From: [Clostridium] aerotolerans DSM 5434
Lineage (GTDB): Bacteria; Bacillota; Clostridia; Lachnospirales; Lachnospiraceae
Length of the DNA: 64,000 nucleotides
Reading direction: 5' to 3'
Assembly (NCBI RefSeq): GCF_000687555.1
Contig: NZ_JHWJ01000004.1
Coordinates: 62,001-126,000 of the forward strand
In this document: piece by piece, positions 16,488 to 24,237 of the stretch
Layout of the letters: each line of letters opens with the position of its first letter
Numbering within the stretch: position 1 is the stretch's first letter
Translations under genes and position numbers: made by a program
The notes under the pieces: generated by a model
Seen by the model: the letters and a program-made list of their open reading frames with translations, nothing else
What the model was told of the DNA's origin: nothing
Databases searched by the model: none

Positions 16488-17454
16488 GGTCTGTCCGGAA
16501 ATGGTCCCCATTCTCTTTGATCCACTGAATGGTATTTTGAAGGCCAACGGATAGGGAATATTCCTGCTTCCATTGGGTGAGACGAGTCAGCTTTTCATTG
16601 GAGCCAAGAAGCCTTGTTACCTCACTCTTTTCTGGGCGGAGCCTTTGGTCCTCGCAAAGGATTCTGGATTCTGGACTAATCTGGCGTATGAGTTCCTCTG
16701 CCAGATCGCCGATGGAGATTTCTTTGCCGCTTGCTATGTTTATCTCTTCTCCCATGGTTTCGGGGGAGCGTTCTATTTCTATAAAGCCGTTTACCGTATC
16801 CTTTACATAATTAAAGTCTCTGGTAGGCGTAAGGCTGCCCAGACGAATCTCTTCTTTTCCGGCCAGAAGCTGGCTGATAATGGTTGGTATTACCGCTCTG
16901 GCAGATTGTCTGGGTCCGTAGGTATTAAAGGGACGGACAATGGTCACCGGCAGGGAAAAGCTGCGGTAAAAGGACAGAGCAAGCTGGTCTGCCCCTATTT
17001 TCGTGGCGGCATAGGGGGATTGGGCCTTTTTTGGGTGAGCTTCATCAATGGGAACATAGTCCGCACTTCCATAGACCTCTGAGGTTGAGGTGATGAGCAC
17101 CTTACTGGTTCCCAGGCTTTTGGCTGCCTGAAGGACATTTAAGGTTCCTTTTACATTGGTATCTACATAGGAATCGGGAGACTGATAGCTGTAGGGAATG
17201 GCAATGAGGGCTGCCAGATGAAAGACAGAATCAATACTGGAAAGACAGGCCCTAACCCCATTGGAGTCCCTGATATCTCCGCTTATAATCTCGATTTCAT
17301 TTCTTATAGAAGCTGGCAGGGTATCCAGCCAGCCATAGCTGTTAAAGGAGTTGTAATAAGCAAGTGCCCTGACTTCATACCCCTTTAGAACCAGCTCTTC
17401 GGTAAGATGGCTACCGATAAAACCATCGGCTCCGGTCACCAGCACCTTTTTCAT
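16474..17454 (-). CDS. legB: LegB-family NAD-dependent sugar 4,6-dehydratase
   Basis: The 326-residue short-chain dehydrogenase/epimerase binds NAD through VTGADGFIGSHL. It has the catalytic YAATK (Tyr and Lys, about residues 149-153), the STSEVYG strand and RPFNTYGPRQSARAVIP. LegB converts a nucleotide-GlcNAc to the 4-keto-6-deoxy sugar, the first step of legionaminate synthesis. The ATG overlaps the small upstream gene by four bases. Its last codons lie in a 17-base tandem repeat. Confidence 0.9.
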   Translation of the reverse strand: MKKVLVTGADGFIGSHLTEELVLKGYEVRALAYYNSFNSYGWLDTLPASIRNEIEIISGDIRDSNGVRACLSSIDSVFHLAALIAIPYSYQSPDSYVDTNVKGTLNVLQAAKSLGTSKVLITSTSEVYGSADYVPIDEAHPKKAQSPYAATKIGADQLALSFYRSFSLPVTIVRPFNTYGPRQSARAVIPTIISQLLAGKEEIRLGSLTPTRDFNYVKDTVNGFIEIERSPETMGEEINIASGKEISIGDLAEELIRQISPESRILCEDQRLRPEKSEVTRLLGSNEKLTRLTQWKQEYSLSVGLQNTIQWIKENGDHFRTDQYIV

Positions 17455-17702
17455 GGATTTCTCCCTTCTCCGTGGCTGTTATCAAATACCTTGACACGAT
17501 ACGTGCTCGTTCTGTCAGAAACGGCAAAGCAGAATTCTCCATGCCGGTTGGTCAGGGTATGGCCTAAATAAACGCTTGATAAGTCTTCTTCCTTCCGTTC
17601 CTCGTTAAACACAGGGACCAGCCGTTCCAGGATAACTACGGCTCCCACAACAGGGACGCGGTTGGTGTGCCGGACCAGGCCGCGAATGATTGCATGTGCC
17701 AT
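17451..17702 (-). CDS. Small carboxypeptidase-regulatory-like beta protein, paralogue 4
   Basis: This 83-residue protein shows a transthyretin/carboxypeptidase-regulatory-like pattern: IIRGLV start strand, PVVGAVVILE, LGHTLTNRHGEFCFAV and YRVKVFD. It has no signal peptide or membrane segment. Three other genes of this operon encode the same pattern. The role is unknown. Because it is encoded with sugar synthesis genes and a Maf-like transferase, it may be a surface structural protein and glycan acceptor. Confidence 0.7.
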   Translation of the reverse strand: MAHAIIRGLVRHTNRVPVVGAVVILERLVPVFNEERKEEDLSSVYLGHTLTNRHGEFCFAVSDRTSTYRVKVFDNSHGEGRNP

Positions 17703-17716
17703 AAGATTCCCCTTTC

Positions 17717-18016
17717 TTAAATGCTCTGGACCGGCTCAAACATATCAAGCTGATAATCAATCTGGGGATTTTTTAAAACAGAAACCGCAAATTCGCCAAA
17801 CTGGTTGGTTAAGACATAGCCGAGAAGCGTTTTCTCTTTTAAGATGTTGACCTCAGTGATGCGGACCACGGCACCTTCAATGGCCTGACATTGTGGGTTT
17901 AATACAGTACCCGTTAATAATACTTCACAGGAGGCTTCCATGGTGATCACCGCCTGAGCCACGTTACGATTATTAAATTTATCAGGTGAAATAATCAGTT
18001 CAGTATAACCGCTCAA
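17717..18016 (-). CDS. Small carboxypeptidase-regulatory-like beta protein, paralogue 3
   Basis: This 99-residue protein has LTGTVLNPQCQAIEGAVVRI, then LLGYVLTNQFGEFAVSVLK and a final YQLDMFEP. These match the pattern of its neighbours (gain of GTV, GA-V, LGY-TN-GEF, Y-L). The N-terminal part (ISPDKFNNRNVAQAVI) is distinct. It overlaps the preceding gene by four bases. Function is unknown. Confidence 0.7.
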   Translation of the reverse strand: MSGYTELIISPDKFNNRNVAQAVITMEASCEVLLTGTVLNPQCQAIEGAVVRITEVNILKEKTLLGYVLTNQFGEFAVSVLKNPQIDYQLDMFEPVQSI

Positions 18017-18339
18017 GAAGAGTCCTCCTTCTGGTTTGTTATGAGGGGAGCATAGACCGACAGCTCATACTTCATCTGCGGCTTTGCTTCAAGGGAAAAA
18101 AGATACTGCCCGGCCTCATCGGTCACGGCATAGCCAAGGACAAGACGTTCCTGGTTCCCTTCATCGATTTGAGTGAGCATAATGGAAGCACCGGCGCAGG
18201 GGGTCCCCTCCTCTGAATATACCGTTCCTTTTATGATCTGGTGATGATCCCGGCTTAGATGAAAGTTATAGTGATTTTCTCTCCACGGCAGAAGCTTGGA
18301 ACCCCGGATCGTAAATGTGTTCCTTTTGGGGCCGTCCAT
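18013..18339 (-). CDS. Small carboxypeptidase-regulatory-like beta protein, paralogue 2
   Basis: This 108-residue protein begins with a basic, aromatic region (PKRNTFTIRGSKLLPW) followed by IIKGTVYSEEGTPCAGASIML, LVLGYAVTDEAGQYLF and YELSVYAP. It is the same fold pattern as the genes at 17451, 17717 and 20325. It has no secretion signal. It starts at ATG 18339 after GAGGGGGGAG. Function is unknown. Confidence 0.7.
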   Translation of the reverse strand: MDGPKRNTFTIRGSKLLPWRENHYNFHLSRDHHQIIKGTVYSEEGTPCAGASIMLTQIDEGNQERLVLGYAVTDEAGQYLFSLEAKPQMKYELSVYAPLITNQKEDSS

Positions 18340-18363
18340 TGAAACTCCCCCCTCCTTTCACCC

Positions 18364-18528
18364 TTACTCGTTCTGGGTATAAACCGTCACGTTTAATTCC
18401 TGTAGGTTCTTGGTGTCCTCCCCGTGAATGATATTGCCTTCCTGCTCTTTGCCGTTTACAATCATTTTATTGATCTTTATTTCTTTGTATTTACCATCCA
18501 TGATCTCTTTCTTATTATCCTGTTCCAT
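18364..18528 (-). CDS. 54-residue hydrophilic protein
   Basis: The ATG at 18528 is preceded by AAAGAGGA and opens a 54-codon frame ending at TAA (18364-18366). It reads MEQDNKKEIMDGKYKEIK, KMIVNGKEQEGNII, ELNVTVYTQNE: very charged, with no Cys and no membrane segment. It fills the only gap between the Maf-like gene and the next small gene and has a proper ribosome site, so I take it as real. No family is recognised. Confidence 0.6.
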   Translation of the reverse strand: MEQDNKKEIMDGKYKEIKINKMIVNGKEQEGNIIHGEDTKNLQELNVTVYTQNE

Positions 18529-18557
18529 ACAAATCCTCTTTCCTTCCGGCAGATTTA

Positions 18558-20288
18558 TTAAACTATATGCGATTCATAAAATTCTGATACCGTAGAACGG
18601 GCAGTATCCCTGATCTCTGTTAAAATCTCATGGAGCTTTGAAAAGTACTCATAAAAGAAGTTGGCCTGATATTGAAGGTCAGAGGTCAGCCGTTCAAAAT
18701 CCTTTGCCGGCATGGAATTATGCTCTTCCTTTATTTCATAGAGAAATTCACTGTAATATCCCCCCAGGTAACTGGTGTAGGGGTGGTTTTCAAAGCTGTT
18801 TACCAGATGCAGGATATAGAGGATACGCTGAAGATCAATGTCATCCTCCTCGACTTCAACAAGAGATTTGGTCGCATTCTCCAGACGTATGGTCTCACAT
18901 AGCTCCAGGCCCTGATCCGTCTTAATGATAGAATCTTCTAAAAATTCCATCAGGGACTTAACAATATCCTTTGAATCCAGGGTCAGTTCATGACTTGGAA
19001 GAAATGGAACCTTCTTCTTTGAGAAGTCACCGTGACCTAGCATCTCATCAAGCTCCTTGTGAGGGGCCCCTTTTATTTCAGCTCCGTAGGAGCAGTTAAA
19101 GAAGCGGATAAAGGGATGGTCCTTGTATTGATTGATATAAAGCTCAAGGTTTTTTCTGAAATAATCAAGAGTCACCGTGGAGCCGACCCATTGACCGTTT
19201 ATGTCCTTTACCAGGGTCTGCGGTGCATAGTTTATGGTGCTGTCATAGAGAAATGTAGCACTGTCCGCATGATGCTTCTGGTTCGTATAAGCCAGATCCT
19301 GACCGATTAGTAAAATGGGAGAGCAGCCAAGCATAGCAGCGATGTCAATGCAGGCATGTGAAACAGAGCCGCCGCAGTAGACAGCCTTTAAGTGCTCCAT
19401 GCCTTTTACGGTGTGGGAAAGCAGCAGGGAGATAAAGATTTTTTCTCCCTTATACTGTTTCATAAGATACCGGTTGCTGTACTCATAAAAGGCAAGAGGC
19501 ACCGTAAGATCCAAATGCTCCTTCATCATATCAAAGTTGGCATCCACCGGATCCACCGATACGATGAGATCAGGGGTAATTCCATTTTTAATCAGGGCAT
19601 CTACGGTTCTGCTTCCCGTAATAATAAAGCAATCCTTTAACCTGTCTTTGTGATTTTTCATGTCTTCTATGTTCTTATCCAGGGAAGGCCCTCCCGATAC
19701 CACGATGGCTGGTACTCCCGCATTGGAAAACAGGTAGCGGTGGATGGGGGTGGACTGGTGGATCAGCTTCATGTTGGCAATCATATTTTTAATAAATATC
19801 TTTTTAAAGCGCCTGGCTAACGACACCTGGGAGGCAGTCTTTATAATCGTCCAGTCCAGATGCTCGATAAGCCTGTCATGTTCCTTTTTATACACGGTAC
19901 TGTAATTGCCAAAGGAAAAGAAGTAAATATTGTTAATGTTCTTTAGGTTAATATTTTCTTCAAAAATCTTCTTTGCCACATCTTCCTTATAGTACACCAG
20001 CTTTATGTTATTCCCCGGATCACTGGAGAAGCTGCGGTATATGGTGAGATTCGGTTCAAATATAATGACTTGATTTTTTGAGCTCAGCACCTTTTTTAAT
20101 TCCGGCAGATAATCGCCTGTATCAATTCCAAATAAAAAAATCAGGGAGTCAAATTTTAAATCACTTAGCGTATTTAAAAGATCCCTAATGTTGTTTCTGT
20201 AGCTGGTACTGTCTGCCAGTAAATGATACTGCCGGTCTTTTTTTATACGGTAGACGGAGTATCCATCTGAAGTTTTGACTTTTTTCAT
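18558..20288 (-). CDS. Maf-like (DUF115) nonulosonic-acid glycosyltransferase
   Basis: This 576-residue protein shows the MAF_flag10/DUF115 domain: FEPNLTIYRSF, AIVVSGGPSLDKNIEDM, IITGSRTVDALIKNGITPDLIVSVDP, YCGGSVSHACIDIAAMLG and LIGQDLAYT. Maf proteins transfer pseudaminic or legionaminic acid from the CMP-sugar to Ser/Thr of flagellin. No flagellin or flagellar gene is in the window, so the acceptor is unknown; the adjacent small proteins are candidates. The frame reaches an ATG at 20300, but the inner ATG at 20288 has GGAGG five bases upstream and is preferred. Confidence 0.82.
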   Translation of the reverse strand: MKKVKTSDGYSVYRIKKDRQYHLLADSTSYRNNIRDLLNTLSDLKFDSLIFLFGIDTGDYLPELKKVLSSKNQVIIFEPNLTIYRSFSSDPGNNIKLVYYKEDVAKKIFEENINLKNINNIYFFSFGNYSTVYKKEHDRLIEHLDWTIIKTASQVSLARRFKKIFIKNMIANMKLIHQSTPIHRYLFSNAGVPAIVVSGGPSLDKNIEDMKNHKDRLKDCFIITGSRTVDALIKNGITPDLIVSVDPVDANFDMMKEHLDLTVPLAFYEYSNRYLMKQYKGEKIFISLLLSHTVKGMEHLKAVYCGGSVSHACIDIAAMLGCSPILLIGQDLAYTNQKHHADSATFLYDSTINYAPQTLVKDINGQWVGSTVTLDYFRKNLELYINQYKDHPFIRFFNCSYGAEIKGAPHKELDEMLGHGDFSKKKVPFLPSHELTLDSKDIVKSLMEFLEDSIIKTDQGLELCETIRLENATKSLVEVEEDDIDLQRILYILHLVNSFENHPYTSYLGGYYSEFLYEIKEEHNSMPAKDFERLTSDLQYQANFFYEYFSKLHEILTEIRDTARSTVSEFYESHIV

Positions 20289-20324
20289 AGTATCCTCCAT
20301 AAAATGTCGCCTTTTTGGCTTTTT

Positions 20325-20612
20325 TCATATGGACGAAAATGCCCGAAGCTTATATTGTCTGCCAGGAATTCTGGGAAGAGAGAGTGCATAGGTCCCGTCT
20401 GGAAGGGTAAAGGTGAGTCCTAACCGGACCACTTCCCCAGGACTTTCAGGCTGATAGGATAGAATTTCAACCGCGGCATTGGAAAGAGGGATTCCCGATG
20501 GACTGTAAACGGTTCCCGTAAGAAGCAGTAAAGAACTGCCGGGAGCCACTGCATCAGCAGTCACAACTCCCAAACAGATGAGCTGACAGCCTGTAAAGCA
20601 TAAGTTTGACAA
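20325..20612 (-). CDS. Small carboxypeptidase-regulatory-like beta protein, paralogue 1
   Basis: This 95-residue protein starts with TTG at 20612, set by AAGGAGG eight bases before it. It has LLTGTVYSPSGIPLSNAAVEIL, RLGLTFTLPDGTYALSL and YKLRAFS, the same pattern as three other small proteins of the operon. The N-terminal part is hydrophobic with three Cys (CFTGCQLICLG). It may be disulfide-linked or membrane-near, but there is no classical signal peptide. Confidence 0.65.
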   Translation of the reverse strand: MSNLCFTGCQLICLGVVTADAVAPGSSLLLLTGTVYSPSGIPLSNAAVEILSYQPESPGEVVRLGLTFTLPDGTYALSLPRIPGRQYKLRAFSSI

Positions 20613-20671
20613 CGTTCCCCACCTCCTTAATCAGGGGTGTCCTTAAACCGTGACTGGACACCCCTAAGTGA

Positions 20672-20956
20672 TTACCTACTGTAAAATTTTAACCGAAGTA
20701 TGACGCCGGCTCTGGTTGTAATACCATAGTTTGCGTTAGCATCTGTAAATGTTACAAGATCTGGCTCTTCTGTGGTTAGTTTTGTGCTCTCCCAAATCGC
20801 AACAGCACCGCTCCTTAAAATGGTATTGCTAAAGACAGCAGTACCACGAAGCAACAAAAGCCCCCAGCTGGTTGTGGAAAGTTTTGAAACGATCACCTGT
20901 CCGGAATCAGCAACAGAGGCCAAAATAGTTTTCGCAATCGGTTTATAGTTAGCCAT
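20672..20956 (-). CDS. Unknown 94-residue protein, first gene of the glycan operon
   Basis: The protein reads as beta strands rich in Ser, Thr and Leu (SKLSTTSWGLLLLRG, FSNTILRSGAV, ESTKLTTEEPDLV, TRAGVILRLKFYSR). I do not recognise the family. There is no signal peptide, Cys or membrane helix. The high Ser/Thr content would suit O-glycosylation. It begins at ATG 20956 after GAGGGGGCG, about 40 bases downstream of a sigma-K-like promoter, so it should be the most strongly expressed gene of the operon, as expected for a structural component. Confidence 0.6.
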   Translation of the reverse strand: MANYKPIAKTILASVADSGQVIVSKLSTTSWGLLLLRGTAVFSNTILRSGAVAIWESTKLTTEEPDLVTFTDANANYGITTRAGVILRLKFYSR

Positions 20957-21001
20957 AAAAACGCCCCCTCAAATTCTCATTAGAAATACGTATTTCTATG
21001 T

Positions 21002-21028
21002 TATAGTATGTCTTGAATGAAATAGAGT
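21002..21028 (-). promoter_or_regulatory. Sigma-K-like sporulation promoter for the nonulosonic-acid/Maf operon
   Basis: On the minus strand AC (21028-21027), exactly 16 bases, then CATACTATA (21010-21002) match the sigma-K consensus AC-N16/17-CATANNNTA. The predicted start is near 20995, about 40 bases before the first gene. No convincing sigma-A promoter is visible in this gap. Sigma-E recognises a similar -10, so sigma-E cannot be excluded. Confidence 0.55.
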
Positions 21029-21078
21029 GACTAGGCAGTCCAAAGCCTGCGTTCAGGCGATTTAAGGAGAAATAAAGT

Positions 21079-21120
21079 AAAAAATACGGCAGGCATGAGA
21101 ACGTTCATGCCTGCCGTATT
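21079..21120 (-). terminator. Strong intrinsic terminator after the 55-residue membrane protein gene
   Basis: A perfect 16-base stem (21083-21098 with 21105-21120) with a 6-base loop is followed on the minus strand by TTTTTT. It ends the small membrane protein transcript just upstream of the sigma-K-like promoter region. Confidence 0.9.
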
Positions 21121-21126
21121 ATCCTG

Positions 21127-21294
21127 TTACCGCTTCTTAAAAAAACCCTTGTCATAGAGTAATCCCAGGGAAAGGCCGAATATCAACCCTATTCCAAGAT
21201 TATTAATTACTGCTCCAATAATCAGACCAATGCAGAGGCCTGTAGCTAAGCCATATTGATAAGAATCATCCTTATTCCGATAGAAATTTGACAT
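21127..21294 (-). CDS. Small membrane protein with glycine-zipper helices (55 residues)
   Basis: The ATG at 21294, preceded by AAGGGG, opens a 55-codon frame: a polar start (MSNFYRNKDDSYQYG), two hydrophobic Gly-rich stretches (GLCIGLIIGAVI and LGIGLIFGLSLGLL), and a basic end (FFKKR). This is typical of small glycine-zipper membrane proteins. A strong terminator follows directly, supporting a separate transcript. Function is unknown. Confidence 0.65.
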   Translation of the reverse strand: MSNFYRNKDDSYQYGLATGLCIGLIIGAVINNLGIGLIFGLSLGLLYDKGFFKKR

Positions 21295-21401
21295 TGTATG
21301 TACCCCTTATTTTTTTAATTAATTGTACCTCAGCAAGGGGGGCAAGTACACTGGTATTTTCTGAGAGTGCTTTGAAAAAGCACCAGGGGTTCATACCATT
21401 T

Positions 21402-22058
21402 TTAATGATCTCCAAATACTGCTTTATAATCAGCCTGAAATTTTGCAATTCCCTGGGTAGTCAGAGGGTGGTTTACCATTTGCTCCAATACCTTATACGG
21501 AACAGTTGAAATATGGGCACCTGCTTTTGCACAATCCGTTACGTGAATGGGGTTGCGGATACTGGCGGCAATAATTTCAGTTTCAATTTGCCCGGCTTTA
21601 AATATCTCGGTAATTTCCTTGATCAGGACAATGCCTTTCATGGAAATGTCCTCAAGGCGCCCCAGAAACGGTGATACATAAGTAGCTCCTGCGCGTGCGG
21701 CTAAAAGAGCCTGTGCGCTGGAAAAAACAAGAGTTACGTTGGTTCTGATTCCTTCTTTGCTTAAAACCTTAACCGCCTTTAACCCTTCTGTTGTCATTGG
21801 AATTTTAACCACCATATTGGGATGAATGGCGGAGATTTCTCTTCCTTCCAGGATCATGCCGGCAGCATCAATGGTTGTTGCCTTAACTTCCCCGCTGACC
21901 GGCCCGTCCACAATGCCAGTAATTTCCCTTATGACCTGGTGAAAAACTCTCCCTTCCCTTGCAATCAGGGAAGGATTGGTAGTGACACCACAGATGATTC
22001 CCATATCATTTGCCTTTATGATTTCTTCCACATTAGCTGTATCAATATAAAATTTCAT
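21402..22058 (-). CDS. fsa: Transaldolase of the fructose-6-phosphate aldolase (TalC/FSA) family
   Basis: This 218-residue TIM barrel is of the short transaldolase type. Motifs are [11 protein letters not shown], the [14 protein letters not shown] loop, the Schiff-base lysine in [22 protein letters not shown] and [10 protein letters not shown]. The family either moves a dihydroxyacetone unit between sugar phosphates or performs direct aldol cleavage of fructose 6-phosphate. It is the last gene of the sugar operon, after the split transketolase, which fits a non-oxidative pentose phosphate role. A sulfosugar transaldolase cannot be excluded. Confidence 0.88.
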   Translation of the reverse strand: MKFYIDTANVEEIIKANDMGIICGVTTNPSLIAREGRVFHQVIREITGIVDGPVSGEVKATTIDAAGMILEGREISAIHPNMVVKIPMTTEGLKAVKVLSKEGIRTNVTLVFSSAQALLAARAGATYVSPFLGRLEDISMKGIVLIKEITEIFKAGQIETEIIAASIRNPIHVTDCAKAGAHISTVPYKVLEQMVNHPLTTQGIAKFQADYKAVFGDH

Positions 22059-22072
22059 ATTCTCTTCTTCCT

Positions 22073-22471
22073 TTATGCCAGACTTCTTATGGCAGCAATC
22101 TGTTTTTCATTCAGGTTAAATATATCACTGTTTTCCATAGAAGTATTGGAATCTTCTATTAAAATCATTTTTGTGTCCTTTTGCGTGATGGTGTTGTGCC
22201 ATAAGGTCGCCGGTATATTAAAAACCTTCCCCGGCTCCATTTGAACAGAACTAAATTCCAGGCCATTGTCTGTTTCATTGGCATAAATAAGGGTGCATGC
22301 ACCTTCTGTCAGGACAAAGAGTTCATCTGTTTTATTATGTCTTTCCAGACAATCAATGCCGGTTATATCATTGGCTGGCTTCCAGTTCTTGATTCCCACC
22401 GTCCATTTCTCGTTCTCATAAACTCTCTGCATTCCTTCTCCGGTAAATTCAAAATCTGTTATACTCATCAT
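22073..22471 (-). CDS. Cupin-like protein of the sugar operon
   Basis: This 132-residue protein looks like a single cupin barrel. [15 protein letters not shown] holds the first ligand group (His and Glu), and [12 protein letters not shown] supplies the final His. It may be a sugar isomerase or a sensor, but no reaction can be assigned. It overlaps the 3' end of the transketolase C-subunit gene by 23 bases and has GGAGGAT before its ATG pair, so it is co-translated with that gene. Confidence 0.65.
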   Translation of the reverse strand: MMSITDFEFTGEGMQRVYENEKWTVGIKNWKPANDITGIDCLERHNKTDELFVLTEGACTLIYANETDNGLEFSSVQMEPGKVFNIPATLWHNTITQKDTKMILIEDSNTSMENSDIFNLNEKQIAAIRSLA

Positions 22472-23411
22472 TTGTATCCTCCCTTTCCCTTAAGAGCTCT
22501 TTACAAGTCGTTACTACGTGCCTGGCGGTCAGTCCATATGCCTCAAAAAGCTGTTCTGGCTTTCCGGATTTTCCAAATTTATCCTGAATTCCCAGGCTTT
22601 TAAACCTGGCACCGTTATGGCCGGCCAGAACCTCTGCAACTGCAGAGCCGAGACCGCCGATTACAGAATGCTCCTCCAGTGTGACAATTCCTTTGCAGAT
22701 TTCATTCATTTTTAGGATAATGTCCTTATCAATTGGTTTGATGGTATGCATGTTCACAACGGAAGCATATATTCCTTCTTTCTCAAGCTCCCTGGAAGCC
22801 TTTAGCGCTTCAGGAATCATAAGGCCACAGGATATGATACAGATATCATTTCCTTCTTTCATGACATTGGCTTTGCCTGGAATAAAGGGGGTATCCGTTG
22901 TTGTAATGTCTTCACAAACCGGCCTTGCTACGCGGATATAGACTGGTCCGTTGATTTTGGCTGCCGCCTGAACTGCTTTCTCTGTTTCCTCAGGATCGCA
23001 GGGTACAAAAATAGTCATATTGGGCATCTCTCTCATCAGTGCAATATCCTCAATGGATTGATGGCTGCCGCCGTCTTCTCCTACAGAAAGTCCTGAATGG
23101 GAAAATCCGAATTTCACATTTGCGTTGGTATAAGAAATAGAGTTTCTTATCTGCTCGTAAGCCCGTCCTGCGCCGAACAGGGCAAAGGTACTTGCAAATG
23201 GAATATAGCCTTTATCTGCAAAGCCTGCCGCGGTGCACATTAAGTTTGCCTCTGCAATTCCCATATTAAAGAAGCGGTCTGGGAATTCCTTTTGAAACAT
23301 ACATGTCTGGGTGGCGTGTGCGAGATCTGCATCAAGCACCACTATTTTTTCATTTTCTGACCCTAATTTTACCAGGGACTCTCCATAAGCGACTCTCAAA
23401 GACTTTCCCAT
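22449..23411 (-). CDS. tktB: Transketolase, C-terminal (pyrimidine-binding) subunit
   Basis: This 320-residue protein is the second half of a split transketolase. It has the PYR domain (VVLDADLAHATQT, FFNMGIAEANLM, FGFSHSGLSVGEDGGSHQSIEDIALM) and the C-terminal transketolase domain (INGPVYIRVARP, KGIVTLEEHSVIGGLGSAVAEVL). The Glu of GIAEAN activates thiamine diphosphate. It needs the N-terminal subunit encoded one base upstream. Similar split enzymes act on pentose phosphates and, in some bacteria, on apulose or sulfosugar phosphates. Confidence 0.92.
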   Translation of the reverse strand: MGKSLRVAYGESLVKLGSENEKIVVLDADLAHATQTCMFQKEFPDRFFNMGIAEANLMCTAAGFADKGYIPFASTFALFGAGRAYEQIRNSISYTNANVKFGFSHSGLSVGEDGGSHQSIEDIALMREMPNMTIFVPCDPEETEKAVQAAAKINGPVYIRVARPVCEDITTTDTPFIPGKANVMKEGNDICIISCGLMIPEALKASRELEKEGIYASVVNMHTIKPIDKDIILKMNEICKGIVTLEEHSVIGGLGSAVAEVLAGHNGARFKSLGIQDKFGKSGKPEQLFEAYGLTARHVVTTCKELLREREDTNDEYNRF

Positions 23412-24212
23412 TTATACTACCTCCTGCTCTTTCATTGCCTGGGCAAATTCTTCTGGATTCATTGGTCTTCCATGCCAGCCATATTGACTCTCCATAAAGG
23501 AAACTCCTTTTCCCTTAACGGTGTTGCAGCAGATGAATTTCGGCTTTCCGGTTATGGGAGTTTTTAAAGCCTTAGTTATGGCTCTGATATCATGTCCGTC
23601 AACCTCCGTGCACGCAAACCCAAATGCTTCAAATTTCTTTTTAATATCACCAAGACCCATAACTTCTTCATTGCTTCCATCAATCTGAAGCTTATTATAA
23701 TCCAAAAGGAAGGTGAGATTATCCAGATGGTAATGAGCGGCTGCCATTGCGGCTTCCCACACAAGTCCTTCCTGGCATTCCCCATCGCCAAGAACTGCGT
23801 ACACGTGATAGGATTCACCTCCGTGCTTTGCGGCAAGCGCCATACCCATGGCAAGTGATGCTCCCTGTCCCAGAGAACCGGTATTCATATCAATTCCCGG
23901 TGTCTTAGTGCAGTCCGGATGCCCCTGAAGATGGCTGTCAATCTGTCTGAGTCCTGCTAAATCCTCTTTTGGGAAATAGCCGATGTCTGCAAGGATTGCA
24001 TATAATGCCGGGCAGGCATGACCTTTGCTTAATACCAGGCGGTCCCTGTCAGGCTTATCCGGATGCTCAGGGTCCACTTCCATCACCTCATAATAGAGAG
24101 ACATAAGCATTTCCACACAGGATAAGGATCCGCCCGGATGTCCTGACTGGCAGGCAAATAGCATTTTGAGTATTTCTCCCCGCAATTCCTTTGCTTTTAA
24201 ATCGTACTGCAT
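23412..24212 (-). CDS. tktA: Transketolase, N-terminal (diphosphate-binding) subunit
   Basis: This 266-residue subunit binds thiamine diphosphate and Mg2+ through GDGECQEGLVWEAAMAA and DYNKLQIDG. It also shows the SGHPGGSLSCVEML start, RLVLSKGHACPALYA and the HLQGHPDCTKTPGID region of transketolases. It is encoded directly before the C-terminal subunit, with an AAGGAGG site. Together the pair would make a heterotetramer moving two-carbon ketol groups. Confidence 0.92.
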   Translation of the reverse strand: MQYDLKAKELRGEILKMLFACQSGHPGGSLSCVEMLMSLYYEVMEVDPEHPDKPDRDRLVLSKGHACPALYAILADIGYFPKEDLAGLRQIDSHLQGHPDCTKTPGIDMNTGSLGQGASLAMGMALAAKHGGESYHVYAVLGDGECQEGLVWEAAMAAAHYHLDNLTFLLDYNKLQIDGSNEEVMGLGDIKKKFEAFGFACTEVDGHDIRAITKALKTPITGKPKFICCNTVKGKGVSFMESQYGWHGRPMNPEEFAQAMKEQEVV

Positions 24213-24237
24213 AAATAACTTCCTCCTTATGATAGGC

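Noticed and set aside
16441-16492. legB truncated or frameshifted by the tandem duplication
   Set aside because: The first copy carries the stop and the 326-residue length is normal, so the protein is complete.
18558-20288. Flagellin glycosylation as the role of the Maf-like protein
   Set aside because: No flagellar gene is in the window and the operon promoter looks sporulation-specific; kept only as an alternative.
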